Shown here piece by piece: positions 8,168 to 16,350 of a DNA stretch of 64,000 nucleotides (position 1 is its first letter; the number at the start of each line of letters is the position of its first letter). Origin of the DNA: Candidatus Korarchaeum sp. (GTDB lineage: Archaea > Korarchaeota > Korarchaeia > Korarchaeales > Korarchaeaceae). Under the pieces are notes generated by a model. It did not search any database. It had not been told where the DNA came from and worked only from the letters and a program-made list of their open reading frames with translations. A program made the translations under genes and the position numbers. The stretch is from NCBI GenBank assembly GCA_020833055.1, contig JAJHQZ010000004.1:1-64000 (forward strand), written 5' to 3'.

Positions 8168-8339
8168 AGCTCACGAGAGCTTCGATTTTTCAGGGGTTTC
8201 GATGCCTCCAGCTCTATCGCAACCCCACTGAATTCACTTCAGGTACGAGATAGCCCTTTTCATAGGGGGTATTATTTTGAGTTTGTGATGAGGATGTCCG
8301 AGAGGGGCTTCGGTTATCTGGAATGAGACGCTCCTGCTT

Positions 8340-8546
8340 TTAAGGATGCATCAACAGTTCAGCAGCATAGATCAAAGCCGCTCTTATGTCCTCCTCCTTT
8401 AAGTTTGGGTAATCTTCAAGTATGTCCTTTATACTCGCTCCTTCCGCAAGCCTCCTTAGTATGACATCAACAGGAATTCTAGTTCCTCTTATCACGGGCT
8501 TCCCAGCCATTATATTGGGATCTACTACTATTCGATCCCTCCACAT
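8340..8546 (-). CDS. DUF433 protein, antitoxin-like
   Basis: A 68-residue DUF433 protein with the family pattern VVDPNIMAGKPVIRGTRIPV, then a winged-helix part ending LLRRLAEGASIKDILEDYP-like and ALIYAAELL. DUF433 proteins are usually antitoxins of PIN-like (DUF5615) toxins encoded just downstream. The 170 bases downstream hold no such gene here, so it appears to be an orphan. Confidence 0.82.
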   Translation of the reverse strand: MWRDRIVVDPNIMAGKPVIRGTRIPVDVILRRLAEGASIKDILEDYPNLKEEDIRAALIYAAELLMHP

Positions 8547-8765
8547 ATGGCATTAGGCTTCCCAATCTCATAAAGATGGGAATGTGGCAGGCCAGTATAA
8601 TCGGAGAAGTGTCCCTAATATCAATTCGATATCAAAGGCTCGATTTCATTAATATTAGATTCATCTTCTTGGGGTCCGATGTACAAAGATAAAATGAGGT
8701 CAAATGACATGCGTTACCCCAAACATTAGTGTATCCATACTGCTAGCATAGGTCACCTTTAGCAG

Positions 8766-8960
8766 TTATATTTCTTGTAATAGCCTGAGAAACTCCTCTT
8801 TTGTTAACCCCGCATCCTTAATTATTTTGGAGAGCAGACCTCTCCCTATTTCCTCGCCTCTGTGAACTGGAATGACAGTTACTCTTCCATCATCGTGCTT
8901 TAGTATTATATGGCTTCCCCTTTGCCTCACTGGCTTAAAGCCCACCTTCACAAGAACCAT
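8766..8960 (-). CDS. hicA: HicA-family mRNA interferase toxin, short N-terminus
   Basis: A 64-residue HicA protein: VKVGFKPVRQRGSHIILKH with the catalytic His in GSH, then VTVIPVHRGEEIGRGLLSKIIKDAG. HicA proteins bind dsRNA and cut mRNA. The usual N-terminal helix is partly missing: the frame is closed by a stop nine codons before this ATG. The ATG overlaps the TAA of a small open frame upstream (TAATG), so it is probably coupled to it. No HicB-like gene follows. Confidence 0.82.
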   Translation of the reverse strand: MVLVKVGFKPVRQRGSHIILKHDDGRVTVIPVHRGEEIGRGLLSKIIKDAGLTKEEFLRLLQEI

Positions 8961-9142
8961 TACCTTATCGGCTGGGACTTAGGCTCACTTGCACCGACCT
9001 CAATGAACTGGACTCCGATGAGCTCCCTCTCTACCTCAGGTCCCTCAACCTCTAGGTAGAGCTCGCTGCTCTTCCAAGGATGAGGAATTGTGATATCTAA
9101 TTCTAATGCGTGTGCGAGAATAAAGAGTTAGTGGACATAATA
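8960..9142 (-). pseudogene. Broken small gene upstream of hicA, possible partner
   Basis: On the minus strand about 50 codons are open and end at TAA 8962-8960, which overlaps the hicA ATG by one base. The reading includes ITIPHPWKSSELYLEVEGPE and ends EPKSQPIR. There is no in-frame start codon. Just upstream an ATG begins MSTNSLF in another frame, and one frameshift near 9110-9125 would join the two into a protein of about 60 residues. The position suggests a HicA partner or antitoxin, but the sequence is not a HicB I recognise. Confidence 0.4.
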
Positions 9143-9290
9143 ACTGATAGATAGTTCCAATTAAAGCTCTTCAGCTTATGATAGGAGAGCTTCCCGTAGA
9201 AATCGATCCCCTTCTGTTGAATAATCTCTTGAGCTCCTTAAACCTATTCCATACTCTAAAGGGATTTAACTTCAGGCCTCTACTTCCCTT

Positions 9291-9698
9291 ATGCGGCTCA
9301 TGGATACGAGCGTCAGGTCCAGCTACCTAAGGGGCTTCAGGAAGATCCTCCTATACGGCTCCTGCCTCAATGAAGATCTATTACGGGGATTTGACGATTA
9401 TGCGAAACTGAGTTGCTGTCTCGAGGAGGAACACGCTAATATGATAGGATTTAAGCTCGCTGGAATCCTAGCTAGAGGCGATTATGATGAGATAGCTGTG
9501 CTCACAGTTGACGGTTCCCTCCACTGCGTCCAACTCCATCATTTGGTTGAGGAAGTTTGCAGGATAGTCAGAAATCCGCCAAAGAGGAGGCATATGGTTG
9601 TAGTGGATGGGGAGATAAGGGACATACCTGAGGATGCCGTTAAGATCTCGAGGTACCTCTCGAAAGTCTCGAAGCTCTACAAGTGCGAGAACCCTTAG
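9291..9698 (+). CDS. Conserved-looking Cys-rich protein, function unknown
   Basis: A 135-residue soluble protein I cannot assign. It has several Cys residues (YGSCLNED, LSCCLEEE, LHCVQLHH, EEVCRIV and a final KCENP) and a basic PPKRRHMVVVDGEI segment, compatible with metal or Fe-S binding, though no standard motif is present. The reading frame has normal local codon use. TTTAA at about 9264 lies roughly 25 bases before the ATG, fitting a leaderless start. It precedes the methyltransferase by 41 bases. Confidence 0.6.
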   Translation: MRLMDTSVRSSYLRGFRKILLYGSCLNEDLLRGFDDYAKLSCCLEEEHANMIGFKLAGILARGDYDEIAVLTVDGSLHCVQLHHLVEEVCRIVRNPPKRRHMVVVDGEIRDIPEDAVKISRYLSKVSKLYKCENP

Positions 9699-9739
9699 TA
9701 GCTTCAAGGACCACTAGTCAATTTTTAAGGTAGATCAAG

Positions 9740-10399
9740 ATGCTGCCAGAGGGGATACCTTTCCCCGGGACCAGATTCTACTCATTCCTCGCTAAGAGCA
9801 GGATAATGCAGGCATTTTACAAGGATGTAGCGCTCGACGTAGCTGAGGAGGTGAGCGGAGGCAGGATACTGGACGTGGGCACAGGGCCGGGTTACTTGCC
9901 CCTCCGGATATCGGAGTCGCTTCCGGGGTCTGAGGTGATAGGCATTGACGTATCGGAGGATATGATAAGGATAGCTAGGAAGAACGCTGAGGGGAAGAAT
10001 GTGAAGTTTCTAGTGGGAGATGCGAATAAAATGCCCTTCGAGGATGATTCATTCGATCTCGTGGTGAGCACAGGATCCCTCCATCACTGGAGGAACCCTG
10101 TCAATGTGCTCAATGAAATATACAGGGTCCTGAGACCCGGGAGGAAAGCGCTTATATACGATCTCTGGGGGGAGGCCCCGAAGGAGCTTCTGAGGGGGAA
10201 GCTCACTGAGTTAGGTTATGGCTTTACGGCAGGCCTGATAGCTTATGGTATCGTGAGAATGCACTCCATAACCTCATCGGAATTGATGAAGATATTGAGG
10301 AATGAGGGAAACTTTTTCAAGGAGTGTACGATTGAAGAGGGCTGGAAATCCTATCCAGTCGTTAAAGTTACCCTCCTCAAGTCCCTTAAAACCATCTGA
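9740..10399 (+). CDS. Class I SAM-dependent methyltransferase
   Basis: A 219-residue methyltransferase. ILDVGTGPGYLPL (residues 43-55) is motif I, GIDVSEDMIRIA is the acidic loop after strand 2, VKFLVGDANKMPFEDDSFD carries the adenine-contacting Asp, and DLVVSTGSLHHW is motif IV. The pattern is closest to UbiE/Methyltransf_11 proteins that act on small molecules or lipids. It is followed 77 bases later by the PadR gene with its own promoter. The substrate is unknown. Confidence 0.88.
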   Translation: MLPEGIPFPGTRFYSFLAKSRIMQAFYKDVALDVAEEVSGGRILDVGTGPGYLPLRISESLPGSEVIGIDVSEDMIRIARKNAEGKNVKFLVGDANKMPFEDDSFDLVVSTGSLHHWRNPVNVLNEIYRVLRPGRKALIYDLWGEAPKELLRGKLTELGYGFTAGLIAYGIVRMHSITSSELMKILRNEGNFFKECTIEEGWKSYPVVKVTLLKSLKTI

Positions 10400-10437
10400 A
10401 GGGCGCTTCAAGCTCGAAGCCTCCAAGTGCAAAAAGT

Positions 10438-10478
10438 TTTTATATAAAATATATCTCTAGATGTATCGATAGATATAT
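10438..10478 (+). promoter_or_regulatory. Promoter and dyad operator of the padR-ABC operon
   Basis: TATA-like sequence TTTATATAAAATATA lies at about 10438-10452. An inverted repeat with arms ATATATCT (10449-10456) and AGATATAT (10471-10478) covers the predicted start of transcription and the ATG at 10477. This is a natural site for PadR autorepression. Confidence 0.55.
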
Positions 10479-10926
10479 GTTCCACGGGCCTCCTGTGAAG
10501 GGCCTCTTCAGGCTCCTAGTGCTGGACGCGATAAGGGAGGAGCCCCTCCACGGGTATGAGATCATGAGGAGGATAGGGGATACGCTAGGTCATCCGCCTA
10601 GCCCGGGGGTAGTTTATCCTACCCTCCGTTCCCTGGAGAGCGAGGGTTTAGTGAGATCCGGCAGGGAGGGGAGGAGGACCGTCTACAGCATAACGGAGGA
10701 GGGGGTAAAATACTTAAAGGAAAATGAGGACAGGATAAGATGCTTCATGGAAAGGGCCGATAGAATTAAGATATTGAAAAAGATGGTGCCCCACGATATT
10801 TTCCCCCTCCTCGAGGAGCTGGCCTCCAAGTACGGGAGGATGACGGAGGAGCAGAGGGATGAGGTGAGAAGGGCCTTCTGGAGGCTGATCCAGGATCTGA
10901 GCAGGATATTGGGTGATGTTAGATGA
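10477..10926 (+). CDS. PadR-family transcriptional regulator
   Basis: A 149-residue PadR protein. The winged helix is clear: LLVLDAIREEPLHGYEIM, then PSPGVVYPTLRSLESEGLV, then the wing RRTVYSITEEGVKYL. The C-terminal helices serve dimerisation. It overlaps the ABC ATPase gene by four bases (ATGA). PadR repressors often control the exporter encoded beside them and respond to its substrates. A dyad overlaps its own start codon. Confidence 0.92.
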   Translation: MFHGPPVKGLFRLLVLDAIREEPLHGYEIMRRIGDTLGHPPSPGVVYPTLRSLESEGLVRSGREGRRTVYSITEEGVKYLKENEDRIRCFMERADRIKILKKMVPHDIFPLLEELASKYGRMTEEQRDEVRRAFWRLIQDLSRILGDVR

Positions 10927-11912
10927 GAGCTATCTCAGTCAGGGATCTAGTTAAGAAGTTCGGTGACCTGAGGGCTGTGGATGGGATAAGCTTCGATGTT
11001 AGGAAAGGGGAAATCTTCGGATTTCTCGGACCGAATGGAGCTGGGAAAACGACCACTATAAACATACTGGTGACTTTGATGAGGCCTACTAGCGGGGAAG
11101 CTTACGTGGCTGGCTATAATGTTGTCGAAGAGCCGGTGAAGGTCAGGGAGAGGATAGGGATAGTTTTCCAAGATCCATCTGTCGACAGGAACCTCACGGG
11201 TTGGGAGAACCTCTACATACACGGCCTGATATACGGGCTGAGGGGTGAGGAGCTGAAGAGGAGGATAGAGGAGAGCCTGGAGTTCGCTGAGCTGACGAAG
11301 TTCAAGGACGTAGAGGTGAAGAACTACAGCGGGGGCATGATAAGGAGGCTTGAGATAGCCAGGGGCTTGATGCATGAGCCCGAAATACTCTTCCTGGATG
11401 AGCCGACGATAGGATTGGATCCGCAGACTAGAGCGAAGATATGGGAGTACGTGGAGAGGCTGAGGAATGAAGCCGGGGTCACCGTTTTCCTGACGACTCA
11501 CTACATAGAGGAAGCTGAGAGGCTCTGCGATAGAGTAGCTATAATAGATCACGGAAGGATAGTGGCTATTGGGAGCCCCGATGAGCTGAAGCAGGGGATA
11601 GGAGGAGATGTAATTTACGTGAGAGCTCGGGACAAGGGCAGCTTGATGAGACTCGTCGAGGAGCTTCAGGAAGATGGCATGGTTTTGAGGTACAGGGAGC
11701 TAGATGGGGTGCTCGCTCTTAGCGTCAATAATGCATCTAGGGTCATACCCAGCGTCTTCGAAGTAGCTAATAGGATGGGGATAAGGATAGAGGAGATAAA
11801 GTACACTCAGCCCTCTCTGAGCGATGTCTTCCTCCATTACACCGGGAGGGAGATAAGGGATGAGGAAGCGGATTGGAGGGAGAGCGTGAGGATGAGGCAC
11901 AGGGTGAGGTGA
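10923..11912 (+). CDS. ABC-2 exporter ATP-binding subunit (DrrA-like)
   Basis: A 329-residue ABC ATPase. Walker A GPNGAGKTT is at residues 36-44; the Q-loop, signature YSGGMIRRLEIA, Walker B ILFLDEP and the switch His in TTHYIEEAE follow in order. The C-terminal extension of about 90 residues is typical of DrrA/CcmA drug and lipid exporters. It works with the permease encoded immediately downstream, under PadR control. Confidence 0.93.
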   Translation: MRAISVRDLVKKFGDLRAVDGISFDVRKGEIFGFLGPNGAGKTTTINILVTLMRPTSGEAYVAGYNVVEEPVKVRERIGIVFQDPSVDRNLTGWENLYIHGLIYGLRGEELKRRIEESLEFAELTKFKDVEVKNYSGGMIRRLEIARGLMHEPEILFLDEPTIGLDPQTRAKIWEYVERLRNEAGVTVFLTTHYIEEAERLCDRVAIIDHGRIVAIGSPDELKQGIGGDVIYVRARDKGSLMRLVEELQEDGMVLRYRELDGVLALSVNNASRVIPSVFEVANRMGIRIEEIKYTQPSLSDVFLHYTGREIRDEEADWRESVRMRHRVR

Positions 11913-11917
11913 TTAAG

Positions 11918-12682
11918 ATGAACGAGAGGAATATAGTCTACGCTATGCTGTACAGACAGCTGAAGAGATATTTCAGGGCTAGATCCAGGGTCTTAGGGAC
12001 CATAATAAATCCCCTCATGTTCTTCCTCTTCCTGGGGATGGGATTCAGCGCCTCCATGAGGGGGATGTCCGCGGCGATAGGGGTGGATTACCTCGCCTTC
12101 TTAGCTCCCGGGATAGCTGTAATGACTGCTTTCTCCTCCAGCTTCATAGGGGGCATCTCGGTGATATTTGACAAGGAGTTCGGTTTCCTCAAGGAAGTGC
12201 TAGTTGCACCAGCTTCCAGGACTTACGCTATAATCGGGAGGGCCTTGGGGGATTCCATAACATCCGCCCTTCAGTCTCTACTGATAATAGCTTTGATGTA
12301 CGTCATAGTACCATCCCTCAGGATAGAGGGCCTCCCATTCGCTATCGCGATATGCTTCATAACTTCGCTGATGTTCAACAGCTTGGGAATAGCTATAGCC
12401 TCGAAGATGAGGAGCCCTGAGGGATTCCAGCTCATAGTGAATGTCCTGATATTCCCGCTGATATTCCTGAGCGGTGCATTCTACCCGATAAACAACCTAC
12501 CTGATGTGGTGAAGCCCATATTCTACATAAACCCGCTGACTTACTCAGTCGATTTAACCAGATATTTCATGACGGGGATCTCCTCGCTCCCCATATATCT
12601 GAGCCTCTCAGCTCTCCTGCTGCTCACATCGATATTCACGCTCCTATCGGCTAGGGTGTTCAATAGGAGCACTCTAGACTGA
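11918..12682 (+). CDS. ABC-2 type permease
   Basis: About 254 residues with six membrane segments of the ABC-2 family; FLSGAFYPINNLPDVVKPI near the end is the characteristic motif. ATG 11918 is chosen over 11873 because GAGGTGAT lies four bases upstream and the protein then begins MNERN before its membrane part. It completes the PadR-ATPase-permease exporter operon. A T-run terminator follows at once. The substrate (drug, lipid or peptide) is unknown. Confidence 0.9.
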   Translation: MNERNIVYAMLYRQLKRYFRARSRVLGTIINPLMFFLFLGMGFSASMRGMSAAIGVDYLAFLAPGIAVMTAFSSSFIGGISVIFDKEFGFLKEVLVAPASRTYAIIGRALGDSITSALQSLLIIALMYVIVPSLRIEGLPFAIAICFITSLMFNSLGIAIASKMRSPEGFQLIVNVLIFPLIFLSGAFYPINNLPDVVKPIFYINPLTYSVDLTRYFMTGISSLPIYLSLSALLLLTSIFTLLSARVFNRSTLD

Positions 12683-12683
12683 A

Positions 12684-12689
12684 TTTTTT
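12684..12689 (+). terminator. T-run terminator after the ABC exporter operon
   Basis: Six T residues directly after the permease stop codon, the usual form of an archaeal transcription terminator. Confidence 0.4.
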
Positions 12690-13017
12690 ATGAATATACT
12701 AGAGCTGTGATGCGAAGCTAAGGAATTAGATCAGGGAGTCGACTGGTTCAGTGATCAACACTTTTAATAGTAGTCCGTTTAGTACATGAGACCTCCCGGC
12801 ATACCAACCGCATCACCAGGAGATAACTACTATGCATCTAGAGCTCGAGGTCAACTATTAAAATAAGAGATTTCTCCAGTCAAGAAATCCCTGAAGTATT
12901 CTATTATCAATCCCCATCACTAATTTCTTCTATGATCACACTATGATTTTTGTAGATATTTACCTTCAAAGATGTGGCGAGCCCGTAATGGTTATATAAC
13001 GATTAACAAAAAATTAC
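12690..13017. other. Intergenic region before second vapBC
   Basis: I see no gene here. The perfect 10-bp palindrome GTTATATAAC at 12991-13000 contains the TATA box of the next gene, whose ATG lies about 23 bases further on, and it could double as an operator. Confidence 0.5.
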
Positions 13018-13248
13018 ATGATGACATATACCACAATACCCGTGAAGAGAGAGGTAAAGGAGAGGCTTGAGAAGTTTAAGGGTGAGAGGGAGTGGAGCGA
13101 CTTTCTAAACGATCTTATCGATGAAGTCATTAGGGTGAAGAGGGAGGAATCCTTCAGAAAATTGAGAGAGCTCACTCTGAAGCATCTGGATGAGATAGAA
13201 GAATCTCATAGGAAATTCAGGAGGGAGTTCTCCCTTGATTCTCGTTGA
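13018..13248 (+). CDS. vapB: VapB-type antitoxin
   Basis: A 76-residue protein. The N-terminus TYTTIPVKREVKERLEKFK and SDFLNDLIDEVI fit the VapB (DUF217-like) antitoxin family, and the C-terminal tail is highly charged. It overlaps the PIN toxin gene by 14 bases. A palindromic TATA box 23 bases upstream suggests a leaderless, possibly autoregulated transcript. Confidence 0.82.
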   Translation: MMTYTTIPVKREVKERLEKFKGEREWSDFLNDLIDEVIRVKREESFRKLRELTLKHLDEIEESHRKFRREFSLDSR

Positions 13249-13585
13249 CACAGATGCTCTAATAGATTCCCTGAGAGAGGGAAGAAGACTGGGCGATGCC
13301 ATATCAGTGCTTACAGCTTTGGAGTACCTCAGAGGGATTCCCGAGGAGGAGAGAGAAGAGGCGAAGAAGCTTTTGGAGGAATCCTTTGATATAATAGGAT
13401 TAGATAATAGCGTAATATTGAAGTACTGTGAGCTCTATGAGAAGTTGAGGTCAAAAGGGGAGATCGTGAGCGATGTGGATCTCATAATAGGTGCTACAGC
13501 TATAGCCAAGAAGATGAAGCTACTCACTAGAAACTATAAGCACTTTGAAAGGCTCGAGAAATATGGCTTGGTCCTAGAGAAATAG
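13235..13585 (+). CDS. vapC: VapC-type PIN-domain toxin
   Basis: A 116-residue PIN protein. Active-site acids are in ILVDTDALID, VLTALEYLRG, and DVDLIIGATA; LLTRNYKHFERL is the last conserved element. TTG 13235 is the start, preceded by GGAGGG, and it lies inside the antitoxin gene, so translation is coupled. RNase toxin role from family and pairing. Confidence 0.87.
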   Translation: MILVDTDALIDSLREGRRLGDAISVLTALEYLRGIPEEEREEAKKLLEESFDIIGLDNSVILKYCELYEKLRSKGEIVSDVDLIIGATAIAKKMKLLTRNYKHFERLEKYGLVLEK

Positions 13586-14138
13586 CGCTCTCTCAGGGGC
13601 TCTGATAAGAAGATATACACTGAGATGAGAGTAGAGGTAGTTCAGAGATCTCTCGGGATCTGGGATCTCACATTTCTCTTGATGATATCCATGCAGTATA
13701 AGCAGAAACAGGGGATTTCATGTTCTTTTTCGAAGGGCGAGATATCTATCATATTGAAGTATAATAATATCGAGAATAGTAAAAATTGATGAATTCATAA
13801 GGTCTGCTTTTGTCATTCTAGGTGAAGCTGCAGGAGATGTAATGGAAGCTATAAGAGGGGAATCTAAGCAACTGTTGTGAACTCAGATCCACACTATGCT
13901 GCTATAGGGGGAACTTGAAATCCGCGATGAGCCGCTGAGAGTTCTCGCAAAACCTCAATTTTCTGGTAAAATCATATCCTCAATAATGAATTCTGAGGAC
14001 AGAGAGCCAATACATTTATCCGAACGAACTCCGCTCGAGCGTATCCAAAAAAAGATAAATAAGGTCCCTCCAATGACCTGCAGTGAGGTAAGTTGCCTGA
14101 AAATGAGGAAGATCTGATGAGAGAGGTGGAGAGGCTTA

Positions 14139-14163
14139 CTTTCAATCCTCTTTTCATCGAGGC
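14139..14163 (-). repeat. Orphan CRISPR repeat, 24 of 25 bases identical to the array
   Basis: On the minus strand this reads GCCTCGATG... to ...GGATTGAAAG. It differs from the array repeat (41-693) only at its second base (C for T). No second repeat lies within a spacer length on either side. Upstream on the same strand a TATA-like GGTTAAATAG (14199-14208) is placed to start transcription about 15 bases before the repeat. Confidence 0.9.
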
Positions 14164-14198
14164 ATATACTCTAAAATCCATATAATAGCTCAAGGCTC

Positions 14199-14208
14199 CT
14201 ATTTAACC
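14199..14208 (-). promoter_or_regulatory. TATA-like element facing the orphan repeat
   Basis: On the minus strand this reads GGTTAAATAG, preceded by purine-rich GGAAAA like a BRE. Its centre is about 41 bases from the repeat edge, so transcription would begin about 15 bases before the repeat. Function is inferred from position. Confidence 0.35.
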
Positions 14209-14284
14209 TTTTCCACAGAGCCTTCCCGAACATAAGCAGCTGATGGAAAAGTTTAAGGGTCATCTCGAGAGTGTTCGAGGGAAA

Positions 14285-14295
14285 GTTTATATATT
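14285..14295 (+). promoter_or_regulatory. TATA box of the membrane-oxidoreductase fusion gene
   Basis: GTTTATATATT is centred about 26 bases before the ATG at 14315, giving a leaderless or nearly leaderless message. Confidence 0.6.
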
Positions 14296-14314
14296 CTGAG
14301 CCCCTGGGAGGCTT

Positions 14315-16339
14315 ATGAAAGGCATGCTCTACATCTTAATTTCCTTCATACCATGGATCCTCTACTGGACACTCTGCGGGATCGGGAGCTACTTAGGGAT
14401 CATAATTCCACTAGCGATATCCTCGATCCTCCTGATACCTCAGATCTTTAAGCGCAGTTTCAACATAATGGATCTCGTTTCCTTCTTATACTTCTCCCTA
14501 GCTTCTCTCGCCACTTTCGCGTTCGGCCTCAGCATCTTCTTGGATGAGAGCGGTTTCCTGGGCTACTTGACCCTCTTCCTAATGGCAGCATTATCCATAA
14601 CCCTCAGGAGGCCTTACACATTGCAAGTCTCTATGAGGGATTATCCCGAGGTTTACTGGAAAGATGAATCCTTCATAATGATAAATAACATTATAACGGC
14701 TTCCTGGGCCTTCATCTTCGCATTGAACTCCCTCATATTCTTGCTCCTGAGCTTCCCCCTCACTCTTATACTCTCCAACTCCCTGATAGCTTTAGGCATA
14801 TTCCTCTCATCCATCCTCCCCGTGAAGCTCCCAGCCATGAGAGCTGTGTCCGAGTTCAGGAAGTACGATTGGGAAGTGAGAGCTGGGGGCGGGGATTACG
14901 ATGTGATAATAGTCGGCTCGGGCATAGGAGGCCTCACATGCGGGGCCCTCCTCTCCAAGAGGGGCTACAGAGTATTGGTTTTGGAGCAGCACTATCAAGT
15001 GGGTGGCTACTGCTCCTCCTTCAGGAGGAGGGGCTTCGTTTTCAATTCAGGAGTAGAGGATGTGAGCGGTCTATGGGAGAAAGGACCTATAACGTATCTT
15101 CTCAGAGAATTAGGTCTCAAAAAGGATGATTTGTTCGTGAAGAACTCCAGGATGTTCATATTCAGGGGGAAGGCCATAAGGGCTGATAGCTTGGAGGAGT
15201 TCATCGCTGCCCTATCTGAGATGTTCCCAGGTGAGAGGGAGAACATAGAGAGGTTCTTCTACGAAGCTGAGAGGGCTTATGAGGAGTGCTACAGGGAAGC
15301 TGATGTATACGGGGTCCCCCTACCGGCTGAGTTGATAGTGAAAGTCTTTGGGGAGAGGAAGCTCCTCGATTACCCCAGGGAGCATCCTCACTTCTACGAT
15401 TGGATGGGGAAGAGCTTCAAGGAGAAGCTCGATGAGTACTTCAGGGATGAGGGGCTGAAGGAACTCTTAAGCGCCCTCATAGGTTACGTTGGGACATCCC
15501 CGGATAGAGCTCCAGCTAGTAGCGCTTTAACAGCCTGCGTCTCCTACTACATCCACGGTGGCTTCTTCCCTAAGGGAGGAGCGGGTGCTTTCGCCGAGGC
15601 CTTGGCTGAATTCATAAGGGAGCATGGAGGCCAAGTACTGGTCAATAAGAGAGTCGATAAGATAGTGGTGAGGGATGGTAGAGCTATTGGAGTGATTGCA
15701 GGCGGTAATTCGATCAGAGCCCCGATAATAGTTTCGAACGCGAACGCCAAGACCACCTTCCTCGAGTTGGTCGGGGAGGAGCACTTGAGGAGGGAGTTCG
15801 TTGATTACATAAGGGGACTCAAGATGTCCCCATCGTGCTTCATGGTCTTCCTGGGCGTCGATATGGATCTATCCAGCTACCCGACGCTGATAAAGAACTT
15901 GGACGGGAGTTGCGATATCGTCATAAACTCTAACGCTGACAGGAGCTTAGCTCCACCCGGTAAGGCCAGCGTCACAATAATAGCTCCAGCCAACTATAGG
16001 GATTTCCCCGAGAGGGGGACCGATGAGTACCTGAGGATGAAGAAGGAGATTGCCGAAACTCTGATAAGTGAAGCAGATAGGATAATCCCCGGTATAAGGG
16101 AAAAGATAGTTGTGCAAGATGAAGCCACTCCCAAGACATTCGAGAGGTACACCTCGATGCCTGAGGGCGCTATATATGCCTTCGATCAATCCATAGGCGT
16201 CAAGAGGCCCTACTTCAAGACGCCGATAAGGGGCCTCTATTTAGTGGGGGCATCGACTTTCCCAGGAGGGGGAGTGGAGGCTGCGGTAATCTCAGGCATA
16301 ATATGCGCCAACGATATATGCGGCTGGCCGAGGCATTGA
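14315..16339 (+). CDS. Membrane domain fused to CrtI/CrtISO-like FAD oxidoreductase
   Basis: A 674-residue fusion. Residues 1-170 contain about five or six membrane segments, with a conserved-looking linker LRRPYTLQVSMRDYPEVYW near 98-115. From residue 195 comes an FAD oxidoreductase of the phytoene desaturase/carotenoid isomerase/RetSat family: DVIIVGSGIGGL (GxGxxG at 201-206), VLEQHYQVGGYCSS, and near the end PIRGLYLVGASTFPGGGVEAA, the FAD C-terminal motif. The enzyme part would sit on the membrane surface and could act on isoprenoids. No other carotenoid gene lies nearby, so the substrate is open. The gene is on its own transcript. Confidence 0.85.
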   Translation: MKGMLYILISFIPWILYWTLCGIGSYLGIIIPLAISSILLIPQIFKRSFNIMDLVSFLYFSLASLATFAFGLSIFLDESGFLGYLTLFLMAALSITLRRPYTLQVSMRDYPEVYWKDESFIMINNIITASWAFIFALNSLIFLLLSFPLTLILSNSLIALGIFLSSILPVKLPAMRAVSEFRKYDWEVRAGGGDYDVIIVGSGIGGLTCGALLSKRGYRVLVLEQHYQVGGYCSSFRRRGFVFNSGVEDVSGLWEKGPITYLLRELGLKKDDLFVKNSRMFIFRGKAIRADSLEEFIAALSEMFPGERENIERFFYEAERAYEECYREADVYGVPLPAELIVKVFGERKLLDYPREHPHFYDWMGKSFKEKLDEYFRDEGLKELLSALIGYVGTSPDRAPASSALTACVSYYIHGGFFPKGGAGAFAEALAEFIREHGGQVLVNKRVDKIVVRDGRAIGVIAGGNSIRAPIIVSNANAKTTFLELVGEEHLRREFVDYIRGLKMSPSCFMVFLGVDMDLSSYPTLIKNLDGSCDIVINSNADRSLAPPGKASVTIIAPANYRDFPERGTDEYLRMKKEIAETLISEADRIIPGIREKIVVQDEATPKTFERYTSMPEGAIYAFDQSIGVKRPYFKTPIRGLYLVGASTFPGGGVEAAVISGIICANDICGWPRH

Positions 16340-16350
16340 GGAATGGAAAA

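Larger units (their letters stand above)
13586..14314. other. 729-base gene-poor region with orphan CRISPR repeat
   Basis: No intact gene is visible. Short open runs exist, for example around 13790-13880 (DEFIRSAFVILGEAAGDV, then a stop), which could be a gene remnant but is not recognisable. The region holds an orphan CRISPR repeat at 14139-14163 on the minus strand and, at its right end, the TATA box (14285-14295) of the next gene. Confidence 0.5.

Noticed and set aside
8287-8340. Possible C/D box RNA (GTGATGA followed by an AATGAGA-like box)
   Set aside because: There is a good C box but no D box CTGA at the right distance.
13785-13880. Short open run DEFIRSAFVILGEAAGDV as a HEPN/DUF86 remnant
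   Set aside because: It is too short and lacks the family motifs; it may be chance.
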